Positions 13,894 to 26,387 of a stretch of DNA of 64,000 nucleotides are shown one piece after another. Each line of letters opens with the position of its first letter. Position 1 is the stretch's first letter. Source of the DNA: Salvia splendens (Eukaryota > Streptophyta > Magnoliopsida > Lamiales > Lamiaceae). The stretch spans positions 37,784,719-37,848,718 of the forward strand of contig NC_056033.1 in the NCBI RefSeq assembly GCF_004379255.2, read 5' to 3'. The notes below the pieces were generated by a model. That model was not told the DNA's origin. It was given only the letters and a program-made list of their open reading frames with translations, and did no database searches. The position numbers and the translations under genes are program-made.

Positions 13894-14142
13894 GAAAACA
13901 TTTGAGGGAGTTGGGTTGTACAACTTGTACGCATCAGTACACTCGGCGTGGTAACTGTGGCTGCAATCCACCAATTCCCGGTAGCTGTGTCCGCCACGGA
14001 TGTCATTCAGTCATATGGCACAGTACCATCTCTGCGAATCTCGGTCGTACACGGTGGCCTCTGGAAGGAACCTTTTCTTGAGGAAGGGAAAAGAGTTGCT
14101 GATTTTGGCCATAATCTGGTGAAACTTTTGGAATGTGGATCC
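13894..14142 (-). pseudogene. RING-H2 finger protein fragment with a Cys-to-stop change
   Basis: One minus-strand frame from about 14142 reads VYDRDSQRWYCAI, then TGA, then LNDIRGGHSYREL, then VDCSHSYHAEC and TDAYKLYNPT. The spacing matches a RING-H2 domain (C-x2-C ... C-x-H-x2-H-x2-C), with the second zinc cysteine replaced by the stop (TGT to TGA would be one base) and the final cysteine pair lost after NPT. RING-H2 proteins are ubiquitin E3 ligases. The fragment has no start or end, and a Harbinger MITE is inserted 8 bp upstream of it. The reading is from motif spacing; the parent gene is not in the window. Confidence 0.55.
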
Positions 14143-14149
14143 TTGCTTA

Positions 14150-14800
14150 GAGCATCCGCAATGCCGCCCTTCCCGGTGGACGTCGGAGAGGCTTCGGGGG
14201 AAGGGCGCGCGGGACGTCCAGTACTGAAGCAGAGAGGGGCGGACACGCCCGTGGCTTGCGGACACGGGAGGGGCGCGGTCGTCGCGGGATGTCCGTGCCG
14301 ACGTCCGCCATTGCGGCGACGCGCAGACGTCCGGCGCGGACTTCCCATTTTTTAATTTTAATTTTTTTTATAAATCTATATATACGGCTCGTTGCACTGG
14401 CGACGGGGAAGACGAGGAGTGAGACGGGGGTCACATTTGTCGAAGCTAGGGGGTTGTATTTTTCTTGTTTCAAAATTATGTAAATTTTTTTTAGATGATT
14501 ATGTATGTTTTTTTTTGTTTTTAATGAAGTTGTTGCATTTTTCCCGTATTCATGTCGAAATTTTAATTCCGTAAATTGCATATTTGTGAATTTGTGAATT
14601 TTTATTATTGTGGGAAGTCCGTCGGGATGTCCTTGGGGATGTCCGCCACTATGCAGTGGGAAGTCCTTATGACGTGGCAGTGCAGTGGGAAGTCCTTATG
14701 ACGTGACAATGCAGTGAGAAGTCCTTATGACGTGGCATGAGGTGTTTTTGTGATGTCTGCGGGGATGTCCGCCGGGACATCCGCACTACTGTGGATGCTC
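14150..14800. mobile_element. PIF/Harbinger-type MITE, 651 bp
   Basis: Ends GAGCATCCGCAATG at 14150 and, inverted, GTGGATGCTC at 14800, with a TTA target duplication (14147-14149 and 14801-14803). GC-rich subterminal zones repeat GGACGTCC / GGGATGTCC / GGGAAGTCC motifs; near 14655-14750 the phrase GGGAAGTCCTTATGACGTGG occurs three times with small changes. The centre is AT-rich. No transposase; open frames here are short and overlap both strands. Sister copy at 57212-57625. Confidence 0.8.
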
Positions 14801-14803
14801 TTA

Positions 14804-15672
14804 ATGTATGTTCATTTTTTTTTTATCTTTGTATGCTGATGAATTTAGTATGGTAATTGCTAACAAATTAACAATCTAAAATTAAGATCAATTTTTAATC
14901 ATTAGATTAGGAGATCTAATGGTTGATATAATGCCAAGTAGATCATATTTTAAATTTAAATAATTATTAAATAAAATTAAAGGGTATTAATGTCAATTAT
15001 CTCTTATTAAAATTATTTCAAAACTTTAAATTTGCGTAACTCACTCGATTTAAATTATTTTTTCACAAAAAATATATCAATTTAAAGGTAATTTTATAAG
15101 GATTCTAACAAGATTTCAATTGCATATGTTCCGACGACGTTCGAATGATGAAATTTGATGATTTTTATTTCAGTTTTCGTATATGTTGATAAGCAGATTT
15201 TAGGGTTTAGGAGATTTTTTATCAACAAATACATAAAAAAAATCTCAATATAATGTATGTGAAATCTCAACATAATGCATTAAAATCTCAATATAATGCA
15301 TGTAAAATCTCAATAAAACTGTTTTGATATTTTCGTGTACTTGTGTTGAAATACTCATGTCATTGTGTTGATATTTGTAATACACTACGTTGATATAAAA
15401 AAACACTAAAATTATGATATGATAATAGAATGACGATTTTACCATTTTGTTGATATTTTGTCTACTATTTATTGAAATTCGTAAGATTAATCTCATTCAC
15501 TCATTTTGAAATTTAATGGTGGAGATTTGGTCTTGATTTTGGATTATAATGCTATAAGCAATAGAAGATGAACTCGTATGGAATATATCTTCGTGTTCAA
15601 TTATTGCACGTGTAAATAAAAATTAATTTAAATGGTAAAACAAAGTTCATCATTGTTGAATTGAATACTTGG
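14804..15672. other. AT-rich spacer with short repeats, possible old MITE
   Basis: No gene. At 15239-15320 the unit AATCTCAATATAATGCATGT recurs about four times in imperfect form. The outer parts (near 14885-14930 and 15495-15540) show weak inverted resemblance around ATTAGATTAGGAGATC / GGTGGAGATTTGGTCTTG, which may mark a decayed Mutator-type MITE. Not firm. Confidence 0.35.
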
Positions 15673-15675
15673 TGA

Positions 15676-17756
15676 GGGCACCCGCAACGCTGTGCCGTTG
15701 CAGTTCCTATGCCGTTCCGGCGGAACGGTTCCGCGGCGGCACGCGTTGCGGGGTGCGTTCCGTCGCCGTTCCGTGTCGTCGTCATTCCTATGCCGTGCCG
15801 CGTTCCGTTCTGGAGGAACGCGGAACGGAACGTTCCGCCACGCGCCGAGGCGACGTGGCGGCCTCCCATTCGACGCGTGAAGCCCACTCGCTGCCCCGCG
15901 AGTGGGCTTCGTCCGGTGACGCAATAATTCATTTTTTTTAAATTCGAATTTAATAAAAAAAAAAAAAAAAATTTGCAACGGTAATGAGACCGTTTTTTTA
16001 TATCCGTTTTTTATTATTTTTTTAATTTTTATTTTATTTATTTACTCTATAAATACTCCTATTTCATACTCATTTCAATCACAAACACACATCTATTCCT
16101 CTCTATTTCCACCCCAATTTTCATCTCAAATCAACTATATTTTCCTTCTCCCAAATTTAATCAAACTAATGGATCCTTATGAACAAATGCGTCAAATATT
16201 GGAACAATCACTTGAAGAAGATCGACGACGGGAGGCGGAAGAAGCCGCGCCGCCCCAACGACGCTCCCGTACGTACATCCATCGTAACCGGGAGGAAGCC
16301 GCCGCAAGGTTAGTACGCGACTACTTCTGCGATAACCCGGTTTGGGGAGATACGTACTTCCGTCGCCGTTTCCGCATGGGGAAACCGTTATTTCTCCACA
16401 TCGCGAATACTTTGGCAGCCCAGGAAGAGTTCTTCCGGAAGGGTTCGACGCGGTCGGCCGTCCCAGCCACTCGACGCTGCAGAAATGTACTGCAGCAATC
16501 CGTCAGCTTGCGACTGGACAAACGGCCGACATGTTCGACGAATACCTCCACATCGGAGAAAGCACTGGGCGAATGTGCTTGCTCAAATTCTGCCAAGGCG
16601 TCCGGGCAGCCTTCACCGACGAATTTCTCCGAAGGCCAAGCACGACCGATTGTCAGTTCCTGCTCAACCTTCACGAAACAGTGCACGGATTCCCCGGGAT
16701 GCTCGGCAGCGTCGATTGCATGCACTGGCAATGGAAGAATTGCCCGGTGGCGTGGAAGGGGTCCTACACGAGCGGCCACAAAGGCACCCACCCAACCGTT
16801 ATACTTGAGGCCGTTGCCGACTACCGCCTTTGGATCTGGCACGCGTACTTCGGGGTCCCCGGGTCGAACAACGACGTAAACGTGCTCCACCAGTCCGACC
16901 TCTTGACCGAAGTTTTGGATGGTAAAGCGCTGGCCATCAACTTCGTCGCCAACAACCGGCTTTATAAAATGGGGTACTATCTCGCCGATGGCATCTACCC
17001 GAAGTGGCCTACCTTCGTGAAGACGTGCAGTGGGTCTGCGAACCCAAAGCAGACTCTTTTTGCGCAGAAGCAGGAGGCTGCTCGCAAGGATGTGGAGAGG
17101 GCGTTCGGGGTTCTCCAAGCGCGCTTCAACATCATCAAAGCCCCGGCTCGTACGTGGTTCATGGAAAACATGGTCGACATCATGTATACGTGCATAATCT
17201 TGCACAACATGATTGTCCAAGACGAAGGACCCGAGGCGGGAAATTGGTTCGACGACGAATCCCCCGGAAGCTCAACCGCAAGTAGTCCGCCTCGAAGTGG
17301 AGCGCATCCGTCTATACAAGAACGGTTATCTATTCGTGCAAGGACACGCGACTCTAGTGCCCACACCCAACTCCAACATGATCTAATTGAGCACATTTGG
17401 GCAAATTTTGGCGGATGAAATTATTAAAATTGTGTACTTTTATTTTTTTAGGATTTTAATTGTGTGCTTTTTATTTTTTTACGTTTAAGTTGTAATTTTT
17501 TTTAATGTTGTGTGTTTTTTAATAAAGTGTGTTTGTTTTTTAAAGTGTGTTTATTTAAATTGAATTGGGTTGGAAATAAAAAAAATGAAATTGAATGAAT
17601 AGTAATTTAAGGAACGGTTAAGGAACAGTTAAGGAACGGAGGGTTGCAGGTTCCGTTCCTTAGTTAAGGAATGGAGTAAAAAAGTACAGTGGGGCCCTCA
17701 AATAGTGGTTTAAGGAACGGTATAGGAACGGTATAGGAACAGCGTTGTGGATGGCC
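15676..17756 (+). mobile_element. PIF/Harbinger element carrying a transposase gene
   Basis: Ends GGGCACCCGCAACGCTGT (15676) and, inverted, ACAGCGTTGTGGATGGCC (17756), with a 3-bp duplication TGA on both sides (15673-15675, 17757-17759). Length 2,081 bp. GC-rich subterminal zones rich in CCGTTCC/GGAACGG repeats flank a single gene (16169-17418). No ORF1 partner gene is present, so this copy encodes only half of the usual Harbinger pair. Confidence 0.85.
16169..17418 (+). pseudogene. Harbinger (HARBI1-like, DDE_Tnp_4) transposase, one frameshift
   Basis: The first part (from ATG 16169) reads MDPYEQMRQILEQSL and continues through FRRRFRMGKPLFLHIA to EEFFRKG. Near 16440 the frame must shift by one base, after which GFDAVGRPSHSTLQKCTAAI continues open to the stop at 17416-17418, about 415 residues in all. 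The catalytic acids of the DDE nuclease are visible: Asp in GSVDCMHW, Asp in GVPGSNNDVNVL and Glu in KDVERAFGVLQARF, with LHNMIVQDE near the end. The reaction is cut-and-paste excision and insertion at TNA targets. A single missing base in an otherwise perfect frame indicates recent inactivation or a sequencing error. Upstream TATA-like TCTATAAATACTCC lies at about 16047. Confidence 0.88.
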
Positions 17757-17759
17757 TGA

Positions 17760-18725
17760 GGGTGGATGGTAGTCAACGTAGTCATCGGTGATTGCGCGCT
17801 ATCACATTTGACCCCAAAAGGAAGTCTTTATTTTTCTTCCCTTTATTGATTAATAACTTTGTATTAAATTTTATTGGATTTGTGTCTTTATTGGTAGATT
17901 CGTTGGAACTTAGAAATCCAATAATTTTGGATTGGTCGAGTTCAAGTAGCCCAATAAAAATAATATTATTATTTTATTTATTTTTATCTTTTTGAATAAT
18001 TATACACATAATTTAGTTTCTCAAATTTATGTAAATCAAATTTGATTGTGTAAAATTTTAAATAAAGTGAATATTTTATTAGTACTTTCGTTTTTAAAAA
18101 TATAATTTTTTGAAATAATATGAATTTTAATGTAAAATTAGTAAAACTATAAAAGAGATTGAAAGAAAAATGTATTAATAAAAATAGAGATAGAAATTTC
18201 ATAATATGAAAAATATTTTCTCTTATTAATAAGGGTTGAACTAAAAAAGGAAAGAATTTCTGATTAGTATGTTAAAAATTGACATAAGACACCATCTATC
18301 CCGGATTTGATGCAATTCCACAAAATCAAGATGGAATATCTCGAGTCGGCTGTCATCTCCGGTTTGCTCATCTTATCTACTTGATTTTTGTTTTCCGAAT
18401 GCATGCTTTCGATTCGCGGACATTCCTATTTCGCATCCTTGATGTTTTTGTTTCAATTTTAGGTTTGGAAGGAAATTCTGAAGAAAATTGATATGAAAAA
18501 AACCCAATCAAGCCGTACACAACATAACTGGAGTAATCCATTCTGAAATTTTTGATGTCGAAAATTTGACATGAGTTTTTCTGAAGCTCTAGCATCACAG
18601 GTGACAAGGCCTTGTGATGGTTGGTTGATTCTGAGTATTTAGATAAGTGTTTAAATCATAGGCACTAGTATGAGTAGACATGAAGATTTCTATTTAGATA
18701 AGAGTTTAAATGTAGAATGTCTGAA
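17760..18725. other. Intergenic, 3' side of the CER1-like gene
   Basis: AT-rich. Open frames are low-complexity Phe/Leu/Lys runs. The last few hundred bases before 18726 would include the 3' untranslated region of the CER1-like gene. No other feature recognised. Confidence 0.5.
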
Positions 18726-21700
18726 TCATTTCCCTGGTCCTGGTGGATTTGGCTTAGTCAAGGGACGGAAGCCGTGGTCAAGGCTGGCTCGCCAGATTTT
18801 CTCAATATCAAACATCATGTTTCCACACTCATGGACACCCCACCCTTCCATACCGTGTAGTATTCCAGCTATACGCCATGCACTCATAACTCGTCTTGGC
18901 AACCAATTCTGTGCATTCACATACAAAGGAAAAGATGATGTTTAGGTATTGTCCTTGACAAATTAATTAATAGGAAACTTGGATTGTGCCTAACCTCGCA
19001 AGAGTCAACATTTTCTAGATGCTTGGGAGCCAGCATTGCTGGTGTACTGTTATAGAAGCAGTCTTTGCGCATTTTCTTTGGAGGAAAATGGGAAATGGGA
19101 AAGAATAATGTTCCTTTGGGTGCACTCATCTGTAAGTCTTCACTAAGACTGTCTCCCACTAACCATGTCTGTGCAAGTCACAATTTCTGTAAGCACAAGC
19201 CTGAATCACACAAAAACACATTACTTTCATTAAAACTACCTTTGGGGCATTGTGCTTAGAGAGGATCAAATTGTCCCCGGCTTCTTTTGTAAGTTTTGAT
19301 TTGATTTTTTTGTAGTCATCCTCCAATGTGGTATATACCTGTTGCAGGCCGAGGAATATGATGTCAATTAACTGATAAGATATTCATCCTTTCATTTATG
19401 CAATCATCCAATTATCCATACCTGGATTCCTTCCTGGCATAAAGAAACCACAATGGAGTAGGCAATCTTTGTTAGGTTGCCTCTAATGACAACCTCAGTT
19501 ATTCCTTTCGGAAGGCTATTTAGTACAACTGCAATTGCTAAACTACTTCCGTCTACCAACTTCACTTTTAGCTGAGGGTGCCTCTTTAGGAACAGTTCGC
19601 CATTTTTATTCAGCTCCTCGCCCTGCATCACATGAGTAAGAATATTACGAACATTGATAGTTGATGAGGTTTATGATACAAAGTATCCGGTTGTGACTCT
19701 GTTACTTGCCTGATTCAGTAGGCCTAGGCTCAACACCTGAACGTCCATAGCATCAGCTTCTAGTATACTATCCTCAATCATACTATTTATTGCTTCTCTC
19801 TGCCATTTCATGTAGTACTGCAGAAACATGATACAAATGTTAGGAAACTTCATTTTGCATTGCAACATAAGAATCAAAATTAGTGTATTCTTTACTTGAA
19901 TGCTGTATTTGGGAATGGCCCATGTTTGCAGTTTTAGCTGTTTGAAGACATTTCTCTCAAAAATGAATGTGCGCCCGTAGATCCAAGTGACGAACATGGA
20001 CCAAAGAGTGACGGGCCACATTAACCACAAGTACCATTTGGATTTCTGAGGGTCAGAAGCCAAGTGTGCAAATCCTAGGCGGAGATGATATATGGATTCT
20101 GGCGTTGTGAGATGGGTCAGATGCACCACATCAGGTGCTTCCTCCTTCCTTACGAGTGAGCTTTCATATAATGAGTCAGTAGATTTGTCCGTGGTACCAT
20201 ATATATAATCATAAAATGGCATGAAAAGTGAGTAGTTGGTGCGGAATTGGGTGTGATGCAGCGAGTGGTACCTGTTTCACAGAATATGCAGTCAGCTGAA
20301 ATGAACTATCGCATGCTGTTTGAACATTATAAGTGCTCATTAAGACAATTTTATCTTCACAAATATCTTTTCTATGATATCCCTGCATTGAAACTGCTAT
20401 GGTAAGGAAGGATAATCATGAATATGTAAAGTTAAATAGTACCATCACAGATAACTCTTCTAACGCAGGAACTAAGATAATTTTCATATGTCAGTTGCAA
20501 TTTTTCTTGCTAGTTATGCCATGAACTTCTATCATACAGTGATAATCATAAGTACTATGGAGTATAATGTACCAGTGGACTAAGATAAGATTGAACATGA
20601 CAGTGTAGGGAAAGCTCGAAAGAAGAATCACTAATTAGGCCAAAATGACATACTAAGTTGACTGAAGCTAACAGAAGATATAATTGGTCACCAAATTAGA
20701 AGCAAGTATATAAATTCGTTTATCTTGGCAGATAGTGGGTCATCATCAACGTAAAGTTGGATTGGTATTCTCAGCCAAACTAGGTCCCACTTAACAAGTA
20801 CATGGAGATTGGAAGCTGAAGGACTAAACTGAATATTTCTAGGAATATCTTCAAAAAAATTAAATTAAGTCATGGATCAAGATACTTACGAAGGCGTGTA
20901 CATGAGGTACTTGAGGGGTAGAAATATTGAGAAGAGCTGTTTTGGAATGCACTCGAAGTTGCAGTGGCCCATGTTGTTCATGAAGTCGATATAAGTTAAA
21001 TAACAAGTCGCAGAGAGAATGGAGATATTCTTCATGTAGATAGTTGTGAAAAATGGCAGTGAGAATAGAAAGAAGTATGCAATGTGCTCCGCGAATGGGT
21101 GAATTACAGCTACAGAAACAATGGAATTCTTGAGTTAGTAAGGATTAGACAGTAATAACTTGATATCCATGCATTAACTGCTTATTACAATCACTAATTA
21201 ATTGGGAGACACTATACGAGGGTGGTGGGGATGGGGAGGGGAACATGAGCATAATTCTCTTCTAACATGATTGAGCTGAATCACTGAGTGATTTTAGAGT
21301 TACCTTTTGTTAAATTATACTAAGCTATAGCTTTAGTGGAGCATATATGCATTCATTCTAAATCATGAATGGTGGTGGGGATGGGGAGGGGAACATGAGC
21401 ATAATTCTCTTCTAACATGATTGAGCTGAATCACTGAGTGATTTTAGAGTTACCTTTTGTTAAATTATACTAAGCTATAGCTTTAGTGGAGCATATATGC
21501 ATTCATTCTAAATCATGAATGATGAAATCATATAAGAAACTCGGAGGTTGATTTAGTCGGTCCTTTTTATAAGCATCTGAACATATTTTGTTCCTCTTAT
21601 GACATGTGATGAAAGTAGAGATTTAAAAATGGAACTGATGTGAATGCTTTTATGATGCGTGCATCACTTGCAAAAGGTGTATTTTTGAGGTGTGGTTTCT

Positions 21701-22523
21701 TACATGTAATAGGCTCAGTGACAATGGAGGAGTGATGGTGGGAATGGTATCGAGAGTAAAGGAAGTGGTGGTGCAATGCCCGATGCAGCCAGTAATACAG
21801 GAACTCCACTGGACCAGCATGAACCAGAAATGCCCAGATCACCCCATCTGTCCTCCACCAGGGGAGATGTTTAGCTGCCTCGTAAAACAAGGGCACCGTG
21901 TAGAGCATAAGCCCACTCAGTATAATTTGGTCATCCCTGTGAGTCACTTTCATACTTAGTTAGGTTGTTTCAAAATTATCCATTGACAGTTTGGATGAGT
22001 AAAAGGAACATTACCAGTTTTTCTCTCTATCAACTTGCTCGAACTCAATGCTCTTGTCTACTATCCTGTTATTCCCTTTTGCAGTTCGGTAACGGGAGAG
22101 TGAAATCCACATTTGATTGTGCACCATCCTCCACAACAGTAAAGGTAACACCAAGAAATTTGACAAATCTCTCTCATTTTCACCTTTCACCATGTACGAG
22201 TATATTGAATGTCCTACCGAGGGAGCCAATACAATGTACTGCATCAAAACTTGAAAAAGTTAGGTACAATATCACCTACCTAACTGAAGCACAAATAAGC
22301 ACAGAAGTGAAAATGCAGGAGCCTGATATGTGCCGACACACACAATGAGCAAACTCAACATTGTTCTAAACAAGTTGATGTCGTAAGTTAAGGTAATGCA
22401 TAACACATTCTTTCTTTTTCTTTTTCGTCAATGCAGATAAATGCAAGAAGAGAAGAAAACCACCTTGTAGTCCCCAAGCCATGTCCAAGGCCACTCAGTG
22501 AGAATCCCTGGTTTGCTGGCCAT
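18726..22523 (-). CDS. CER1: CER1-like very-long-chain aldehyde decarbonylase / alkane-forming enzyme
   Basis: Membrane enzyme of the endoplasmic reticulum that makes cuticular wax alkanes, with CER3 as partner in Arabidopsis. Ten exons (minus strand): 22464-22523, 22015-22238, 21704-21936, 20890-21109, 19896-20271, 19710-19817, 19422-19622, 19240-19338, 18995-19168 and 18726-18908, total 625 residues, the same length as Arabidopsis CER1. N-terminus MASKPGILTEWPWTWLGDYK. The three histidine clusters of the fatty acid hydroxylase domain are present: HRALHHH, HSHHHSS and HSLHHTQF. The C-terminal WAX2 domain shows TWLVGDSLSEDLQ, APKGTLFFPISHFPPK and WGVHECG...DIEKIW. Intron 6 has a GC donor (CAG/GCAAGT); the other introns are GT-AG. 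Intron 3 holds a 150-bp tandem duplication. No lesion seen. Confidence 0.95.
21221..21520. repeat. 150-bp perfect tandem duplication in CER1-like intron 3
   Basis: The block beginning GGTGGTGGGGATGGGGAGGG at 21221 repeats from 21371 with no difference found by eye, through ...AAATCATGAAT. It sits between exons 3 and 4 and does not touch splice sites. Confidence 0.9.
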
Positions 22524-24475
22524 TTTTCCTCAACCGGTCAGATTTCTTCTCCAACTTAAAGTTTTGGCACAATGAGCATTACATATATATAACAAAATAA
22601 TGGTGTTACTAATGGTATACTAGCTTAATCACATTTAAGTCCAGCCCATCTAATACCTACCTGGGGTGGGCAGCTGTCTTACTATATGCCTGGTCTCCTA
22701 AATTAGCACTTGGACAAACATAGAAAAATTTGGCGACCTAATATTAGATGTATAATTGTTACAAAGTGTGATAATGTAGCATGGTGTGTTTTTCCTGTGG
22801 ATAACTGTGGAGCATTTATGAGTTTCACCAGCCCAAATTGATGAGTGTCGGCTTACAATGTCAACAGTAGGCTACAGTTATGGTTGGGCATTCACATCCA
22901 AGTTCAGGCAAAGATTTCTGATCTCTTGCTGCTTCCTTCGTTTCTCCTTTCCAATTTGACATAAGCTGCACCCAATTGACAAACTGCCTGCATTTCTCCT
23001 GTGCCCCCTTAATTGTTTTTAATATTAATTGACCTTAGTATTTAGAGTTGGCTAATGGTGTCCCTAGATAATAGATCACTACTTGTGAATCATACATCAT
23101 AATCAATTCTTGCAACAAATTAGTGATATCAGACACTGCTTAAGGGAGTCTTAGTCACACATTTTATCATAATTGATACATGTAATTATGTAATTGAAGT
23201 GGTGTGATTTTATCCAATCTTGACTTTTTTTGCAAGGTGGTTCTTACCTAGCTTTGGATCAACGAGCCCTGCGCTCTTACATATCACTGTCAACAATTTA
23301 TTGAAAGGAAAAAGAAACAACATAAAAAATTCTCGAGACAAATTTTATAATGTAAGATAATCTGCCCATTTGCGCTGAAATTTACTCCCCATCCCAAGGT
23401 ATACTATATTTGTTTTAACAAAGGGTAGCAAGAATTAAATAGGGATCGCAGCGCATATCTGTTCTGTACCATATATCTTGATTCGTGTGATTTTATCTAT
23501 AACAAAAAACATAAAAGAGGGAGCAATGAGAGTAATAAATATGAAGTTATTTCTTTATTTAATTGTGTGCAACTAACTAATAGTACACCACTTTTAAAGA
23601 TTGATGCTATTCAACAGTGCAGTAAGATATTTTCTACAAAATTGAAGTTTTGGGGAGGTAAGAAGAGGGTGTTTCATATAATAGTCATTCTATATATTCA
23701 ATCTATTAGAGAGGAAGTACGTGAAAAACATAATTCAAATACACAAATTTTAATTTAATTTTGCATTTGCATTTGCATTTGCATTTGCATTTGCATGTGA
23801 ACTTCAATTGTTTTGGTTTTTACACTGGTCAAATTGTGGATTGCTATAATTGTGATTTCGGTTATGACCAGTAATCAACCAATTAAACCACAAATTGATA
23901 GTTTCACATAGGACTGGTATGGTTAACCAATTTATTAATCGGTTCCACTGAACGGTTATAATTGGTCGGTTTCTGGATTAACCATAAAACCGACATAATG
24001 AATTGCCAATGGGCATTTTGGAATGCATATTACATTGCCAGTGGGAGAGCCCATTACTTATTGGAGTACTATAATTGAATAGCTAAAAAATGTAGTAATT
24101 GACATAAATATTTAATTATATCGATTACTAAATATTGAACTCTAGAAACATGTTCTATTATTAAAAAAAGATGATTTGACTATAGGTCCAACTTTTTGAT
24201 TCATTCGTGAGATACGCGGTCCGAGGAGGACAACCATGGCTCCTCTTTTTTGAGAATCCGTACATCCTTTATCACTGTGTGGCACAAGTTTAGGTTCAAC
24301 ATTAATCAGAAAAGAAAATGAAGCACGATACTAATAAAGTATCTTCACAAACCAAGAATTCTGATTCTTCAATTCAAGGACAATTACCTCTGTACGTAAC
24401 ATTAGTTATTGCAGTTGGTTTGCAATTAATAAGGGATGCAGGAGGAAAAAAAAACAAGTTGTGATTATAGAAAGG
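22524..24475. other. Upstream region of the CER1-like gene
   Basis: Holds the 5' leader and promoter of the divergently read CER1-like gene; no certain TATA box was picked. No coding potential was found on either strand. An open frame at 23567-23758 is Lys/Ile-rich and unsupported. Contains the TTTGCA microsatellite. Confidence 0.45.
23760..23795. repeat. (TTTGCA)6 microsatellite
   Basis: Six uninterrupted copies of the hexamer TTTGCA, about 1.2 kb upstream of the CER1-like start. Confidence 0.9.
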
Positions 24476-24477
24476 TA

Positions 24478-24696
24478 CTCTCCCTCTGTTCCAACTAAGT
24501 TGTGTAAAAACTTTTGGACATGGAGATTAAGAAATTGTGTTAAAAAAAAAAGAGAGAAATAAAGTAGGAAAGATAAAGAGAAAATAAAGTAGGTGATGGA
24601 ATAAAAAAGATTTTTATCAAAAAAAGAAATGACTCAATTTAATTGGGACATCTAAAAAAGAATACGATTCAACTAACTTAGTTGGTAGAGAGAGAT
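24478..24696. mobile_element. Stowaway-like MITE, about 219 bp
   Basis: Left end CTCTCCCTCTGTTCCAACTAAG and right end, read inverted, ATCTCTCTCTACCAACTAAG, flanked by TA on both sides. The interior contains GAGAGAAATAAAGTAGG-type phrases typical of Tc1/mariner MITEs. No ORF. Confidence 0.65.
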
Positions 24697-24698
24697 TA

Positions 24699-26072
24699 TT
24701 AACATGTTCATTTATAATGGTGTCTATATTTAATAAATGCTCATTCCCGACATCAAACACTTGCCTAACGTGAAATTGCTTTCAAAAGTCGCAAGTCATT
24801 TAATGACAAATTTCGTTTTCTAATAGGAATCTGTGAGATAAGACATAATAGGAGGTTAAACGTGGTTCTTGTTGGAATTACTATCGGACATTTTGGCCTT
24901 TCGGCTAACGAGGTCTTTGGCCGTAATCATCGTTGGCTTGATGAGGCGCATCTTCGATGTTACCCTCGTAGGCTACATAATAGTTAGAGTATCGTCTGTA
25001 CAAGACTTGAGTTTTTCCTATAAATTATTAAATTGAGACCAGGGGCGACTGATTAGCATCACCAAAAAATTGTGGGTGGTTTCTAACAATATATACAAAA
25101 ACATGTCCTCATATTCAAATTGTACATTATATTTTGAAAAAAAGAAAGAAAAAAGAAAAAAGAAAATAGACTCAAGTCTGGATTTACTTATGAGGAAGTT
25201 GGAATTAAATTAGTTGATATGAAGTCAATAACTCACCCATGCCAGACTGCGTAAATAATATTCAAAGGTGGAAGCGATGAGTCATGAGTGCTCCTTGCCA
25301 ATACCATCCATGCATGTGGGCATCACATGAATATAATGTTTTATATTTTCTGTTTTATTCTATTATTATTATTATTCAAAAGTATAGTATTATCTTGTTG
25401 TGGCTATATCAATACTCTCTTCATCCCGATCAAGTGATACATTCAATTTTGGCATGAAAATTAAAAAAAAACATTGTGTTTAGTGATTCAAGTGATATAT
25501 TTCATTTTGGCATGAAAATTATGAAAATTTGTATTTAGTGAGTTATGAAAATATAATAAAATATGAGAGAAAATATAAATTAATTTCCATCCATGGGCAG
25601 GTTTTTAACTTTTTATGTAGTGATTTAGTTTATATACAAAAATCATTCTTAGCTTAAACTATGTTTTTCTTGATTAATAGTTATTGATCGTACTGAACAA
25701 GTTAAAAAGTAATACTATGTCTTATTCTTACAAATACAGTAATATATTTCCCAATTATGGCAAGGTTAAACATTCAACGAAGATATATCGATAATCTATT
25801 ACTCCTTATAGAAAGAGAGATACATGAGTGACGGTGTAGTGGAGGGCTGCCCATTCAAATTCAATTAGTATAATTAATTGCAGTCTTTTTTTTTCTTTCA
25901 AAATTTTCATGTCGGTCAAGTGATGTGACTTATATCATATAGACATCTCACGAATAAAAATGGAAGAAAAAAAAATAGTTATGAATAATTAATGACCATG
26001 AATAATTTGAGTATGATACGGTTTGTGGATTATGATGTAATTATATATGCCAGCACGATCAAAGAAAAGATT
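24699..26072. other. AT-rich spacer
   Basis: No gene. At 25412-25560 a phrase around CATTTTGGCATGAAAATTA is present twice, about 65-70 bp apart, after ACTCTCTTCATCCCGATCAAG, probably a decayed Stowaway-type MITE with an internal duplication. A less AT-rich stretch at 24870-25050 gave no match I recognise. Confidence 0.4.
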
Positions 26073-26387
26073 TAAGAGCATCCACAACCGTGCTCTTGCC
26101 AGTGGCACGATTGTGGACCCGGGCAGTACTATTCATGCATGCTCTCTGGCAAGAGCACAACACCCACAACTGTGCTCTTCCGCAAGGACGAACACAATTA
26201 ATTTAATATTCAATTAAACATAAACATTTCCATAATACTAAAATTCATTAAAAAATCACAATAAATATTACAAAATACAAATAAAATAAAAAAGACATAA
26301 TTAAAATCCTAAAAATTAAAAATTACATAATTAAAATACTAAAAATTAAAAATTACATAATTATTGGCTAATATTACCCGAGGAAGA

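Noticed and set aside
13948..14581. ORFs of 113-144 residues spanning the Harbinger MITE
   Set aside because: They cross the MITE boundary, are Arg/Pro-rich from GC-rich subterminal repeats, and exist in several frames at once.
15597..15978. Several ORFs at the left end of the transposase Harbinger
   Set aside because: All derive from the GGAACGG-type subterminal repeats; none has a domain.
16321..17396. 299- and 133-residue minus-strand ORFs
   Set aside because: Antisense of the Harbinger transposase.
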